64,000 bases of DNA from Pseudomonas aestuarii (GCF_027988105.1 NZ_JAQJZJ010000008.1:214511-278510); one strand, 5' to 3'; positions 44,002 through 58,199 are shown, counted from the first letter of the stretch. The notes: a model not told the origin generated them from the sequence alone. A program made the numbers and translations.

Positions 44002-46107
44002 TCAGCCTTGTTTTTTGGTTACAGATTCGACGATGTGCGACGGAGCTGTATTGTATTTTTTGAATTCCATAGAGTAGCTCGCGCGACCCTGAGACATGGA
44101 ACGGACGTCGGTCGCATAACCGAACATCTCGCCCAACGGTACTTCGGCGCGAATTACTTTACCGGAGATCGTGTCTTCCATGCCCAAGATCATGCCGCGA
44201 CGGCGGTTGAGGTCGCCCATCACGTCACCCATATAGTCTTCAGGGGTAACAACCTCTACCGCCATGATCGGCTCGAGCAACTCACCACCGCCCTTCTGGG
44301 CCAGTTGCTTGGTTGCCATGGAAGCCGCCACCTTGAACGCCATCTCGTTGGAGTCGACGTCGTGGTAGGAACCATCGAACACGGTAGCCTTCAGGCCGAT
44401 CAGCGGATAGCCGGCAACAACGCCGTTCTTCATCTGCTCTTCAATACCCTTCTGGATAGCCGGGATGTATTCCTTAGGAACCACACCACCCACAACTTCG
44501 TTGACGAATTGCAGACCTTCCTGACCTTCGTCAGCAGGCGCAAAACGGATCCAGCAATGACCGAACTGGCCACGACCACCGGACTGACGAACGAACTTGC
44601 CTTCGATTTCACAGCTCTTCGTGATGCGCTCACGATAGGAAACCTGAGGCTTACCAATGTTGGCTTCGACGTTGAACTCACGACGCATACGGTCGACCAG
44701 GATGTCCAGGTGCAACTCGCCCATGCCGGAGATGATGGTCTGACCAGTCTCTTCATCGGTCTTGACGCGGAAAGACGGGTCTTCCTGAGCAAGCTTGCCC
44801 AGTGCGATACCCATTTTTTCCTGGTCGTCCTTGGTCTTGGGCTCTACGGCAACCGAAATAACCGGCTCCGGGAAGTCCATACGAACAAGGATGATTGGCT
44901 TGTCAGCGTTGCACAGGGTCTCACCAGTGGTGACGTCCTTCATGCCGATCAGGGCCGCGATGTCACCAGCGCGTACTTCCTTGATCTCTTCACGGGCGTT
45001 TGCGTGCATCTGCACCATACGACCCACGCGCTCTTTCTTGCCCTTAACCGAGTTGATCACGCCGTCACCGGAGTTCAACACGCCCGAGTAAACTCGAACG
45101 AAGGTCAGGGTACCCACGAATGGGTCGGTAGCGATCTTGAACGCCAGAGCCGAGAACGGCTCGCTGTCGTCTGCATGACGCTCCAGGTCGATAGTCTCGT
45201 CATCCGGGTGGGTACCCTTGATGGCAGGAATGTCGGTCGGCGCAGGCAGGAAGTCGATGACGGCGTCGAGAACCAGGGGAACACCCTTGTTCTTGAAGGA
45301 AGAACCACAAACAGCCAGAACGATCTCACCAGCGATAGTACGCTGACGCAGAGCACTCTTGATTTCCTCGAGAGTGAGCTCTTCACCTTCGAGGTACTTG
45401 TTCATCAGCTCTTCGTTGGCTTCGGCCGCAGCCTCAACCATGTTGCCTCGCCACTTCTCGGCTTCTTCCAACAGTTCTGCAGGAATGTCCTTGCGAACAG
45501 GAACCATGCCTTTGTCGGAATCGTTCCAGTAGACAGCCTGCATGTTGATCAGATCGATCTGACCCTGGAAGTTGTCTTCGGAACCGATAGCCAACTGGAT
45601 CGGCACAGGAGTGTGACCCAGGCGCTGCTTGATCTGACCAATCACGCGCAGGAAGTCAGCACCGGCACGGTCCATCTTGTTGACGTAAACGAGACGCGGA
45701 ACGCCGTACTTGTTGGCCTGACGCCATACGGTTTCCGACTGCGGCTCAACGCCCGAGGTACCACAGAACACAACAACCGCGCCGTCAAGCACACGCAGCG
45801 AACGCTCAACTTCAATAGTGAAGTCAACGTGGCCGGGGGTATCGATGACGTTAAAGCGGTGTTCATCTTTGTACTGCTTCTCGGAACCCTTCCAGAAGGC
45901 GGTAATGGCAGCAGAAGTAATGGTAATACCACGCTCCTGCTCTTGCACCATCCAGTCGGTAGTCGCGGCGCCGTCATGCACCTCGCCCATTTTGTGGCTT
46001 TTACCTGTGTAGAAAAGCACACGCTCGGTGGTTGTGGTTTTACCCGCATCCACGTGAGCTACGATACCGATGTTACGGTAACGGTTAATCGGTGTAGTAC
46101 GAGCCAT
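44002..46107 (-). CDS. fusA: Elongation factor G
   Basis: 701 residues, five domains. G1 is AHVDAGKT (17-24), the G2 loop RGITITSAA and G3 DTPGHVDFT; NKMD gives G4. Domain IV, which enters the A site, includes GRGQFGHCWIRFAPADEGQE, and the C-terminus carries RGMILGMEDTISGKVIRAEV. It translocates tRNA and mRNA and recycles ribosomes with RRF. No odd residues are visible at the fusidic-acid contact region. Between rpsG (30-base gap) and tuf. Confidence 0.99.
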   Translation of the reverse strand: MARTTPINRYRNIGIVAHVDAGKTTTTERVLFYTGKSHKMGEVHDGAATTDWMVQEQERGITITSAAITAFWKGSEKQYKDEHRFNVIDTPGHVDFTIEVERSLRVLDGAVVVFCGTSGVEPQSETVWRQANKYGVPRLVYVNKMDRAGADFLRVIGQIKQRLGHTPVPIQLAIGSEDNFQGQIDLINMQAVYWNDSDKGMVPVRKDIPAELLEEAEKWRGNMVEAAAEANEELMNKYLEGEELTLEEIKSALRQRTIAGEIVLAVCGSSFKNKGVPLVLDAVIDFLPAPTDIPAIKGTHPDDETIDLERHADDSEPFSALAFKIATDPFVGTLTFVRVYSGVLNSGDGVINSVKGKKERVGRMVQMHANAREEIKEVRAGDIAALIGMKDVTTGETLCNADKPIILVRMDFPEPVISVAVEPKTKDDQEKMGIALGKLAQEDPSFRVKTDEETGQTIISGMGELHLDILVDRMRREFNVEANIGKPQVSYRERITKSCEIEGKFVRQSGGRGQFGHCWIRFAPADEGQEGLQFVNEVVGGVVPKEYIPAIQKGIEEQMKNGVVAGYPLIGLKATVFDGSYHDVDSNEMAFKVAASMATKQLAQKGGGELLEPIMAVEVVTPEDYMGDVMGDLNRRRGMILGMEDTISGKVIRAEVPLGEMFGYATDVRSMSQGRASYSMEFKKYNTAPSHIVESVTKKQG

Positions 46108-46137
46108 AAAGCCCTCGCAAATTTAGAAGCGCGATGA

Positions 46138-46608
46138 TTAGAAGCGGTAGTGCGAGAAGGCCTTGTTGGCTTCGGCCATACGGTGCACGTCTTCACGCTT
46201 CTTCACTGCAGCACCCTTGCCTTCAGCGGCATCCATCAGCTCGCCAGCCAAGCGCAGAGCCATGGATTTCTCACCACGACGACGGGCAAAATCTACCAGC
46301 CAGCGCATTGCAAGAGCGTTACGACGGGACGGACGAACTTCGACCGGAACCTGGTAAGTAGCACCGCCTACACGGCGCGACTTCACTTCGACCAGCGGAG
46401 CGATGGCGTCGAGAGCTTTCTCGAAGATTTCCAGGGGATCGCTGTTCTTACGTTCTTTAACCTTCTCCAAGGCACCATAAACGATACGCTCGGCAACGGC
46501 TTTCTTGCCGCTTTCCATCACGTGGTTCATGAACTTAGCCAGGATCTGGCTACCGTACTTTGGATCATCAAGCACTTCGCGCTTGGCTGCTACACGACGT
46601 CTTGGCAT
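46138..46608 (-). CDS. rpsG: 30S ribosomal protein S7
   Basis: 156 residues: MPRRRVAAKREVLDDPKYGS, the RVGGATYQVPVEVRPSRRNA hairpin, and a C-terminus KAFSHYRF. It nucleates the 30S head. In E. coli S7 represses str-operon translation between rpsL and rpsG; here the rpsL-rpsG gap is 118 bases, similar to the E. coli arrangement, so the same control is possible. The ATG at 46608 matches the family. Confidence 0.98.
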   Translation of the reverse strand: MPRRRVAAKREVLDDPKYGSQILAKFMNHVMESGKKAVAERIVYGALEKVKERKNSDPLEIFEKALDAIAPLVEVKSRRVGGATYQVPVEVRPSRRNALAMRWLVDFARRRGEKSMALRLAGELMDAAEGKGAAVKKREDVHRMAEANKAFSHYRF

Positions 46609-46726
46609 TTGATAAGCCCTCAAACGGTCTTCAGGTTAGCTCGGGACTGCCCCACAAGGATGGCGCCCGACCTTACTCTTATCGACTCAGAAAAATAGAA
46701 AACTGCAATTTCAGCTCAAGCACCGA

Positions 46727-47098
46727 TTACTTCGGACGCTTGGTACCGTACTTCGAACGACCCTGGTTACGACCTTTGACGCCGGAAGTATCCAAGGAGC
46801 CGCGAACGGTGTGGTAACGAACACCTGGCAAGTCTTTTACACGACCGCCACGGATCAGGACCACGCTGTGCTCTTGCAGGTTGTGGCCTTCACCGCCGAT
46901 GTACGAGGAAACCTCGAAACCGTTGGTCAGACGCACACGGCAGACTTTACGCAGTGCCGAGTTCGGTTTTTTCGGCGTAGTGGTATACACGCGAGTGCAT
47001 ACACCACGACGTTGCGGGCAGTTCTGCAGCGCAGGCACGTCGGATTTCTCGACGATACGCTTACGCGGCTGACGTACCAGCTGGTTGATAGTTGCCAT
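46727..47098 (-). CDS. rpsL: 30S ribosomal protein S12
   Basis: 123 residues: [34 protein letters not shown] with Lys43, and [20 protein letters not shown]. The lysines that change in streptomycin-resistant strains (Lys43 and the one in RVKDLPG) are wild type. It guards decoding accuracy at the A site. First gene of the str operon, with its own promoter just after rpoC. Confidence 0.98.
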
Positions 47099-47147
47099 CT
47101 ACTAGCTCCACTGTTGTCTTTCGACGCTATTTATTTTCAACAAAAGC

Positions 47148-47177
47148 AATTTGGCAGGGCACATGCCCTGCCAAATT
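47148..47177 (-). terminator. Hairpin between rpoC and rpsL
   Basis: AATTTGGCAGGGC - ACAT - GCCCTGCCAAATT, 13 base pairs, with T-rich sequence after it on the minus strand (GCTTTTGTTG). It can end rpoBC transcripts, but since the str promoter lies upstream of it, it is also part of the rpsL leader; a partial terminator or attenuator is likely. Confidence 0.7.
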
Positions 47178-47189
47178 TAGGGGTGCATG

Positions 47190-47218
47190 AGTCTAATGAG
47201 ACTCACGCGCCCCGTCAA
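47190..47218 (-). promoter_or_regulatory. Promoter of the str operon
   Basis: Minus-strand TTGACG (47213-47218), 17-base spacer, TAGACT (47190-47195). It is 38 bases after the rpoC stop, followed by the leader hairpin and then rpsL. Confidence 0.7.
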
Positions 47219-47255
47219 GCTACAGCCCCACTACCGAAGCAACGAGGCTGCGCAC

Positions 47256-51455
<4,200 letters not shown>

Positions 51456-51519
51456 GGCCTTTCCTCCTGGCGGAGCAGAGAGCGGGCAATCCAGCCCCGC
51501 TCTCGATTCGCGTCACGTG

Positions 51520-54500
51520 TTATTCGGTTTCCAGATCGATGTCGATACCGAGTGAACGGATCTCTTTGATCAGTACGTTGAAGGACTCGGGCATGCCCGG
51601 CTCCATACGGTGATCACCGTCCACGATGTTTTTGTACATCTTGGTACGGCCGTTCACGTCATCCGACTTAACGGTCAGCATTTCCTGCAGGGTGTAGGCG
51701 GCGCCATAGGCTTCCAGTGCCCAGACCTCCATCTCACCAAAGCGCTGACCACCGAACTGCGCCTTACCACCCAGCGGCTGCTGGGTAACCAGGCTGTAGG
51801 AACCCGTGGAACGCGCGTGCATCTTGTCGTCCACCAGGTGGTTCAGTTTCAGCATGTACATGTAGCCAACGGTAGTCGGACGCTCGAACTGGTTACCCGT
51901 CCGGCCGTCGATCAGGCGCATCTGACCGCTTTCCGGCAAATCTGCCAGTTTGAGCATGGCCTTGATTTCGCTTTCCTTGGCACCGTCGAATACCGGCGTG
52001 GCCATAGGCACGCCGCCGCGCAGGTTCTTCGCCAGGTTGAGGATTTCCTGATCGCTCAGTTCATCCAGATTTTCCTGACGGCCGCCGATCTCGTTGTAGA
52101 TCTGCTGCATGAACTTGCGCAACTCGGAGACCTTGCGCTGCTCTTCGAGCATGCGGTTGATCTTCTCGCCCAGCCCCTTGGCCGCGAGGCCCAGGTGGGT
52201 TTCGAGGATCTGCCCGACGTTCATCCGCGACGGTACACCCAGCGGGTTGAGAACGATGTCTACCGGCGTGCCATGCACATCGTGCGGCATGTCTTCGACC
52301 GGCATGATCACCGAGACCACACCCTTGTTACCGTGACGACCAGCCATCTTGTCACCCGGCTGAATGCGACGACGGATGGCCAGGTAGACCTTGACGATCT
52401 TCAGCACGCCCGGCGCCAGGTCATCGCCCTGCTGCAGCTTGCGCTTCTTGTCTTCGAACTTGTCGTCGAGCAACTGACGGCGGTCGGAGATGTAGGCCTG
52501 GGCCTTTTCCAACTGCTCGTTGAGCGCGTCGTCTGCCATGCGCAGCTTGAACCACTGACCGTGCTCGAGGCCGTCGAGTACTTCGTCGGTGATGTCCGCG
52601 CCCTTCTTCAGGCCAGCACCACCTTCGACTTTCTTGCCGACCAAGGCTTCACGCAGGCGCTCGAAGGTCGCGCCTTCAACGATGCGGAACTCTTCGTTCA
52701 AGTCCTTACGGATCTCGTCGAGCTGGCTTTTCTCGATGGACAGAGCACGAGCATCACGCTCTACGCCGTCACGAGTGAAGACCTGCACGTCGATAACGGT
52801 GCCCTTGGTACCAGTCGGCACACGCAGGGAGGTGTCCTTCACATCGGACGCCTTCTCACCGAAGATCGCACGCAACAGCTTCTCTTCCGGCGTCAGCTGG
52901 GTCTCGCCTTTCGGAGTGACCTTGCCTACCAGGATGTCGCCAGCGCCGACTTCGGCGCCGACGTAAACGATACCGGCTTCATCCAGCTTGTTCAGGGCAG
53001 CCTCACCGACGTTCGGGATATCGGAGCTGATCTCCTCCGGCCCGAGCTTGGTGTCACGCGCCACACAGGTCAGCTCCTGAATGTGGATCGTGGTGAAACG
53101 GTCTTCCTGGACCACGCGCTCCGAGAGGAGGATGGAGTCTTCGAAGTTGTAACCGTTCCACGGCATGAACGCGACGCGCATGTTCTGACCCAGCGCCAGC
53201 TCACCCATGTCGGTGGACGGGCCGTCGGCCAGGATGTCGCTGCGCTCGACCTGATCACCCTTGCTCACCAGCGGACGCTGATTGATGCAGGTGTTCTGGT
53301 TGGAGCGGGTGTACTTGGTCAGGTTATAGATGTCGACACCGGCTTCACCGGTTTCGACTTCGTCATTGTTTACCCGCACCACGATACGGCTGGCGTCGAC
53401 CGAATCGATCACACCGCCGCGACGCGCGACCACGCAAACCCCGGAATCACGCGCAACGTTGCGCTCCATACCGGTACCAACCAGCGGCTTGTCGCAACGC
53501 AGAGTCGGTACAGCCTGACGCTGCATGTTCGAACCCATCAACGCGCGGTTGGCGTCGTCGTGCTCGAGGAACGGAATCAACGATGCAGCAACCGAAACTA
53601 CCTGCTTCGGCGAAACGTCCATCAGGGTGACGTCTTCAGGTGCTTTAACGGTGAACTCGTTGAGGTGACGCACGGCCACCAACTCATCGACCAGCTGACC
53701 TTTGTCGTTCATCGTGGCCGAAGCCTGGGCGATCACGTGATCGGCCTCTTCGATTGCCGAGAGAAAGACGATTTCGTCAGTCACCAGGGTGTCGTTCACC
53801 ACACGGTACGGGCTCTCGAGGAAACCGTACTGGTTGGTGCGCGCATAGGCCGCCAGGGAGTTGATCAGACCGATGTTCGGGCCTTCCGGCGTTTCGATCG
53901 GGCACACACGGCCGTAATGGGTCGGGTGTACGTCACGGACTTCGAAGCCAGCACGCTCACGGGTCAGGCCGCCCGGACCAAGCGCGGAAACACGGCGCTT
54001 GTGGGTGATCTCGGAGAGCGGGTTGTTCTGGTCCATGAACTGCGAAAGCTGGCTGGAACCGAAGAACTCTTTCACCGCCGCCGCAACCGGCTTGGCGTTG
54101 ATCAGATCCTGCGGCATCAGGCCTTCGCTTTCAGCCATCGACAGACGTTCCTTGACCGCGCGCTCGACACGCACCAGGCCCACGCGGAACTGGTTCTCGG
54201 CCATCTCGCCAACGCAACGGACGCGGCGGTTACCCAAGTGGTCGATGTCATCGACGATGCCCTTGCCGTTACGGATATCGACCAGGGTCTTGAGGACCGC
54301 GACGATATCTTCCTTGCACAGCACGCCGGAACCTTCGATCTCGGTGCGACCGATACGACGGTTGAACTTCATCCGACCTACTGCAGAAAGGTCATAACGC
54401 TCGGGACTGAAGAACAGGTTGTTGAACAGGGTCTCGGCGGCATCCTTGGTTGGCGGCTCGCCTGGACGCATCATGCGGTAGATCTCGACCAGCGCTTCCA

Positions 54501-55593
54501 GTTGATTGGTAGTGCTGTCGATCTTCAGGGTATCGGAGATGAACGGGCCGCAATCGATATCGTTGGTGTACAACGTTTCGATCCGCACGACCTGAGCCTT
54601 GACCACTTTGGCCAGGATCTCGACGTTCAGCTCGGTGTTGCATTCAGCGATGATTTCGCCGGTAGCCGGGTGCACGATAGCCTTGGCCGAGGTGCGGCCG
54701 ATCAGGTAATCGATCGGCACTTGCAGCTCTTTGATGCCGGCCTTGTCCAACTGGTTGATGTGGCGCGCAGTAATACGGCGGCCTTGCTCAACGATGACCT
54801 TGCCCTTCTCGTCGAGGATGTCGAGAACAGCGATCTCGCCACGCAGACGTTGCGGTACCAGTTCCAGGTTGAGGGTTTCGCCCTTCACATGGAACACGTT
54901 GGTCGCATAGAAGGCGTCCAACACTTCTTCAGTACTGTAACCCAGCGCGCGCAGCAGCACCGATGCCGGCAACTTGCGGCGACGGTCGATACGCACGAAT
55001 ACGGCGTCCTTCGGATCGAACTCGAAGTCCAGCCAGGAACCGCGGTAAGGAATGACACGCGCCGAGTACAGCAGCTTACCCGAGCTGTGGGTCTTGCCAC
55101 GGTCGTGATCGAAGAACACGCCTGGGGAGCGGTGCAGCTGGGAGACGATGACGCGCTCGGTACCGTTGATAACGAAGGTACCGTTCTCGGTCATCAGGGG
55201 GATTTCCCCCATGTAAACTTCTTGCTCTTTGATGTCCTTGATCGCTTTGTTCGACGATTCTTTGTCGAAAATGATCAGGCGCACTTTTACCCGCAGCGGC
55301 ACGGCGAATGTGACGCCGCGCAACACGCACTCTTTTACGTCAAATGCCGGATCGCCCAAGCGATAACCAACATACTCCAGGGCCGCATTGCCGGAGTAGC
55401 TGATGATCGGGAAAACGGACTTGAAGGCCGCATGCAGGCCGATGTCACGAAACTGGTCCTTGGTCGCTCCCGCCTGCAGGAATTCGCGATACGAATCCAG
55501 CTGGATGGCCAGGAGATAAGGCACATCCATGACATCCGGCAACTTGCTAAAGTCCTTGCGGATACGTTTTTTCTCAGTATATGAGTAAGCCAT
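51520..55593 (-). CDS. rpoB: RNA polymerase beta subunit
   Basis: 1357 residues, the Pseudomonas length. The rifampicin pocket reads SQLSQFMDQNNPLSEITHKR and then RVSALGPGG, with the Gln, Asp, His, Arg, Ser and Leu of the sensitive form. The C-terminal part carries KMAGRHGNKGVVS and the EMEVWALEAYGAAYTLQEML clamp contact. It binds the nucleotide and RNA hybrid with beta'. It is separated from rplL by about 220 bases holding an attenuator hairpin. Confidence 0.99.
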   Translation of the reverse strand: MAYSYTEKKRIRKDFSKLPDVMDVPYLLAIQLDSYREFLQAGATKDQFRDIGLHAAFKSVFPIISYSGNAALEYVGYRLGDPAFDVKECVLRGVTFAVPLRVKVRLIIFDKESSNKAIKDIKEQEVYMGEIPLMTENGTFVINGTERVIVSQLHRSPGVFFDHDRGKTHSSGKLLYSARVIPYRGSWLDFEFDPKDAVFVRIDRRRKLPASVLLRALGYSTEEVLDAFYATNVFHVKGETLNLELVPQRLRGEIAVLDILDEKGKVIVEQGRRITARHINQLDKAGIKELQVPIDYLIGRTSAKAIVHPATGEIIAECNTELNVEILAKVVKAQVVRIETLYTNDIDCGPFISDTLKIDSTTNQLEALVEIYRMMRPGEPPTKDAAETLFNNLFFSPERYDLSAVGRMKFNRRIGRTEIEGSGVLCKEDIVAVLKTLVDIRNGKGIVDDIDHLGNRRVRCVGEMAENQFRVGLVRVERAVKERLSMAESEGLMPQDLINAKPVAAAVKEFFGSSQLSQFMDQNNPLSEITHKRRVSALGPGGLTRERAGFEVRDVHPTHYGRVCPIETPEGPNIGLINSLAAYARTNQYGFLESPYRVVNDTLVTDEIVFLSAIEEADHVIAQASATMNDKGQLVDELVAVRHLNEFTVKAPEDVTLMDVSPKQVVSVAASLIPFLEHDDANRALMGSNMQRQAVPTLRCDKPLVGTGMERNVARDSGVCVVARRGGVIDSVDASRIVVRVNNDEVETGEAGVDIYNLTKYTRSNQNTCINQRPLVSKGDQVERSDILADGPSTDMGELALGQNMRVAFMPWNGYNFEDSILLSERVVQEDRFTTIHIQELTCVARDTKLGPEEISSDIPNVGEAALNKLDEAGIVYVGAEVGAGDILVGKVTPKGETQLTPEEKLLRAIFGEKASDVKDTSLRVPTGTKGTVIDVQVFTRDGVERDARALSIEKSQLDEIRKDLNEEFRIVEGATFERLREALVGKKVEGGAGLKKGADITDEVLDGLEHGQWFKLRMADDALNEQLEKAQAYISDRRQLLDDKFEDKKRKLQQGDDLAPGVLKIVKVYLAIRRRIQPGDKMAGRHGNKGVVSVIMPVEDMPHDVHGTPVDIVLNPLGVPSRMNVGQILETHLGLAAKGLGEKINRMLEEQRKVSELRKFMQQIYNEIGGRQENLDELSDQEILNLAKNLRGGVPMATPVFDGAKESEIKAMLKLADLPESGQMRLIDGRTGNQFERPTTVGYMYMLKLNHLVDDKMHARSTGSYSLVTQQPLGGKAQFGGQRFGEMEVWALEAYGAAYTLQEMLTVKSDDVNGRTKMYKNIVDGDHRMEPGMPESFNVLIKEIRSLGIDIDLETE

Positions 55594-55813
55594 CAGCGTT
55601 CCCCAGCTTGGTCACCTGCTTATTTGGCCTCTCCGATGGGAGCAGCCAGAAACTCTTGCAAACCCTTTGGTTTGCGCCACCGCTCAGGGTGGGTTGTTCC
55701 CATTGAGGGCCGACTAGTGAATAGCCGACCTACAACGGAAAAAGGCCGGTGGCAAAAGCCACCAGCCATCAGCCTTACGCGAGTCGCTCAGGCTGTAGAC
55801 GCAAGGTCGTCGC
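55594..55813 (-). promoter_or_regulatory. rplL-rpoB attenuator region
   Basis: A perfect terminator-type hairpin GGCCGGTGGC - AAAA - GCCACCAGCC (55744-55767; one mismatch in the stem) is followed on the minus strand by TTTTT. As in E. coli, such a partial terminator lowers rpoBC transcription relative to L10/L12. The remaining 130 bases before rpoB show no promoter that I trust. Confidence 0.75.
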
Positions 55814-56179
55814 TTACTTGAGCTCGACTTTAGCGCCAGCATCTTCCAGGACTTTAACTGCAGCTGCAGCTTCGTCCTTCGAAACACCTTCTTTGACAAC
55901 GCCAGGAGCGCCATCAACCACTGCCTTGGCTTCTTTCAGACCCAGACCGGTCAATTCACGAACAGCCTTGATCACGTTTACTTTCTTCTCGCCAGCTTCC
56001 AGCAGCACGACGTTGAATTCGGTTTGCTCTTCAGCTACAGCAGCAACGGCAGCAGCCGGGCCAGCAGCAGCAGCGGCAGTAACACCGAACTTCTCTTCCA
56101 TTGCCTTGATCAGTTCAACAACCTGCATCACGGACATGTCGGAAACGGCGTTGATGATGTCTTCGTTGGTCAGAGCCAT
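55814..56179 (-). CDS. rplL: 50S ribosomal protein L7/L12
   Basis: 121 residues. The N-terminal dimerisation helices (MALTNEDIINAVSDMSVMQV) precede an Ala-rich hinge (GVTAAAAAGPAAAVAAVAEE) and the C-terminal factor-binding domain ending EDAGAKVELK. It is present in several copies on the stalk and recruits EF-Tu and EF-G. It lies 81 bases after rplJ, giving it an independent ribosome-binding region for its higher output. Confidence 0.98.
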   Translation of the reverse strand: MALTNEDIINAVSDMSVMQVVELIKAMEEKFGVTAAAAAGPAAAVAAVAEEQTEFNVVLLEAGEKKVNVIKAVRELTGLGLKEAKAVVDGAPGVVKEGVSKDEAAAAVKVLEDAGAKVELK

Positions 56180-56260
56180 GACTCTAAATTCCTGTATTAG
56201 GGGACAGCCTTCGCGGCCATCAAATTAAACAAATAAGATTGAAAGACGATGCAGCCAGCC

Positions 56261-56761
56261 TTAGGCCGCTGCAGCTTCTTTCTGGTCGCGAACAGCCGCC
56301 AAAGTACGAACGAACTTGCTGGTAGCGCCTTGCATCACGCTCATCAGCTGAGAAATCGCTTCGTTGTAAGTTGGCAGAGTTGCCAGTACGTCGATCTGAT
56401 TGGCTGCGAGGAACTGACCCTCGAACGAAGCTGCCTTGATCTCGAACTTGCTCTGACCCTTGGCAAAATCCTTGAAAATACGAGCAGCAGCGCCCGGATG
56501 TTCGTTGGAGAATGCAATCAGGGTCGGGCCTTTGAACACGTCGTTGAGCACGTCGAACTGAGTGCCCTCAACGGCGCGGCGCAGCAGGGTGTTACGCACG
56601 ACTTTCACGTACACACCAGATGCGCGGGCCTCTTTACGGAGTCCGGTCATTGCAGCTACGGTCACGCCACGGGCATCAGCCACGACAGCGGACAGGGCAG
56701 CTTTGGCAGCCTCGTTGACTTCAGCGACGATGGCCTTTTTGTCTTCGAGTTTAATTGCCAC
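56261..56761 (-). CDS. rplJ: 50S ribosomal protein L10
   Basis: 166 residues from a GTG start at 56761 (MAIKLEDKKAIVAEVNEAAK), with GGAG upstream. The globular domain includes VVRNTLLRRAVEGTQFDVLN, and the C-terminal helix that carries L7/L12 dimers is alanine-rich. L10 autoregulates its own operon by binding the leader. An upstream in-frame ATG would add eleven odd residues inside that leader and is rejected. Confidence 0.97.
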   Translation of the reverse strand: MAIKLEDKKAIVAEVNEAAKAALSAVVADARGVTVAAMTGLRKEARASGVYVKVVRNTLLRRAVEGTQFDVLNDVFKGPTLIAFSNEHPGAAARIFKDFAKGQSKFEIKAASFEGQFLAANQIDVLATLPTYNEAISQLMSVMQGATSKFVRTLAAVRDQKEAAAA

Positions 56762-56779
56762 GGGTTTACTCCTGGATGT

Positions 56780-56950
56780 TACCGTTTCGTCCAACCGAAG
56801 CTGGACGGCGTTTTGGTGTCTGATTCGGTAAGAATCGGGAGCACCATCTGCGTAGGCTGCCGGAGATCACTCGCCGGGTTTAAGGCTTGCGCCACCTACG
56901 GTCTTGGATAGCCCCCGCCAGGCAGGGACCCCAATTTTGCAGGCTAACGC
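56780..56950 (-). ncRNA. L10 leader, autoregulatory RNA
   Basis: The rplA-rplJ gap (about 210 bases) contains a closing helix made of CGTAGG (RNA sense, 56895-56900) and CCTACG (56851-56856). Between them lies an inner CCGG-based stem, as in the known L10 leader where L10(L12) binds and blocks rplJ translation. Edges are approximate. Confidence 0.7.
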
Positions 56951-56974
56951 AATCACTTGCGCCAGCCGAATTCA

Positions 56975-57670
56975 TTACGCGTCGAGCGAAGCCTGGTCGA
57001 TAACCAGACCAGGACCCATAGTGGTGCTCAGGGTCACGCGCTTGACATAGATACCTTTCGAAGTCGACGGCTTGAGACGCTTCAGATCGGAAATCAGCGC
57101 TTCAACGTTTTGCTTCAGTTTCTCGGCGTCGAAGCCAACCTTGCCCACGGAACCGTGGATGATACCGTTCTTATCGGTGCGGAAACGCACCTGACCAGCC
57201 TTGGCATTGCGCACAGCAGTGGCAACGTCTGGAGTCACGGTACCTACTTTCGGGTTCGGCATCAGGCCGCGCGGACCGAGAATCTGACCCAGTTGACCAA
57301 CAACGCGCATGGCATCCGGGGATGCGATGACGACGTCATAGTTCAGGTCGCCGCCCTTCATTTCAGCTGCCAGCTCATCCATACCCACGCGATCAGCACC
57401 AGCGGCCAGAGCAGCCTCAGCTGCCGGCCCCTGGGTGAACACGGCAACCCGTACGCTCTTACCGGAGCCGTTCGGCAACACGGTAGCGCCACGTACAACC
57501 TGGTCGGATTTACGAGGATCAACGCCCAGGTTCACAGCGACATCAACAGATTCGGAGAACTTGACAGTCGACAGTTCAGCCAAGAGAGTGGCCGCTTCAG
57601 AAAAGTTGTAAGCCTTACCAGCCTCAATTTTCTCAGCGATTGCCTTTTGACGCTTAGTCAGCTTAGCCAT
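56975..57670 (-). CDS. rplA: 50S ribosomal protein L1
   Basis: 231 residues in two domains: MAKLTKRQKAIAEKIEAGKA, core GPRGLMPNPKVGTVTPDVAT, and GVDPRKSDQVVRGATVLPNG. It forms the mobile L1 stalk that carries away deacylated tRNA. In E. coli L1 represses the rplK-rplA transcript. The start overlaps the rplK stop by one base, coupling the two. Confidence 0.99.
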   Translation of the reverse strand: MAKLTKRQKAIAEKIEAGKAYNFSEAATLLAELSTVKFSESVDVAVNLGVDPRKSDQVVRGATVLPNGSGKSVRVAVFTQGPAAEAALAAGADRVGMDELAAEMKGGDLNYDVVIASPDAMRVVGQLGQILGPRGLMPNPKVGTVTPDVATAVRNAKAGQVRFRTDKNGIIHGSVGKVGFDAEKLKQNVEALISDLKRLKPSTSKGIYVKRVTLSTTMGPGLVIDQASLDA

Positions 57671-58101
57671 TACACACCCTCCACGTTGAGGCCCATGCTA
57701 CGAGCAGAGCCGGCGATTGTACGCACGGCAGCATCCATATCAGCGGAAGTCAGATCAGCCTGCTTGGTCTTGGCAATCTCTTCCAGCTGAGCACGGGTCA
57801 CAGTGCCAACCTTTACGGTGTTCGGACGGGCCGAACCACTGGTCAGGCCAGCCGCCTTCTTCAACAGAACCGAAGCCGGGGTGCTTTTGGTTTCAAAGGT
57901 AAAACTGCGGTCGCTGTATACAGTGATGATCACTGGCGTCGGCAAACCCGGCTCCATACCCTGGGTCCTGGCGTTGAACGCCTTGCAGAACTCCATGATG
58001 TTTACGCCGTGCTGACCCAGCGCCGGACCTACTGGCGGGCTCGGGTTAGCCTGTGCAGCCTTTACTTGCAGCTTGATATAAGCCGTTATTTTCTTAGCCA
58101 T
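57670..58101 (-). CDS. rplK: 50S ribosomal protein L11
   Basis: 143 residues: MAKKITAYIKLQVKAAQANP, the PPVGPALGQHGVNIMEFCKA motif, and a C-terminal RNA-binding domain ending RSMGLNVEGV. It sits at the GTPase-associated centre, senses stalled ribosomes for RelA and is the target of thiostrepton. It follows the nusG terminator, so a promoter for rplKAJL lies in 58102-58176; TTGTCG/TAAATC 17 bases apart there is a weak candidate. Confidence 0.99.
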   Translation of the reverse strand: MAKKITAYIKLQVKAAQANPSPPVGPALGQHGVNIMEFCKAFNARTQGMEPGLPTPVIITVYSDRSFTFETKSTPASVLLKKAAGLTSGSARPNTVKVGTVTRAQLEEIAKTKQADLTSADMDAAVRTIAGSARSMGLNVEGV

Positions 58102-58176
58102 GAGCTACTCCAATTACGGGTTCTAGCGCCTTACGGCTCCCCGATGATTTACGTATTTATCCCAGTGACGACAAAA

Positions 58177-58199
58177 CCCCGCAGCTTGCGACTGCGGGG
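58177..58199 (-). terminator. Terminator of secE-nusG
   Basis: CCCCGCAG - CTTGCGA - CTGCGGGG with TTTTGTC following on the minus strand. It separates secE-nusG from the rplK operon. Confidence 0.88.
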
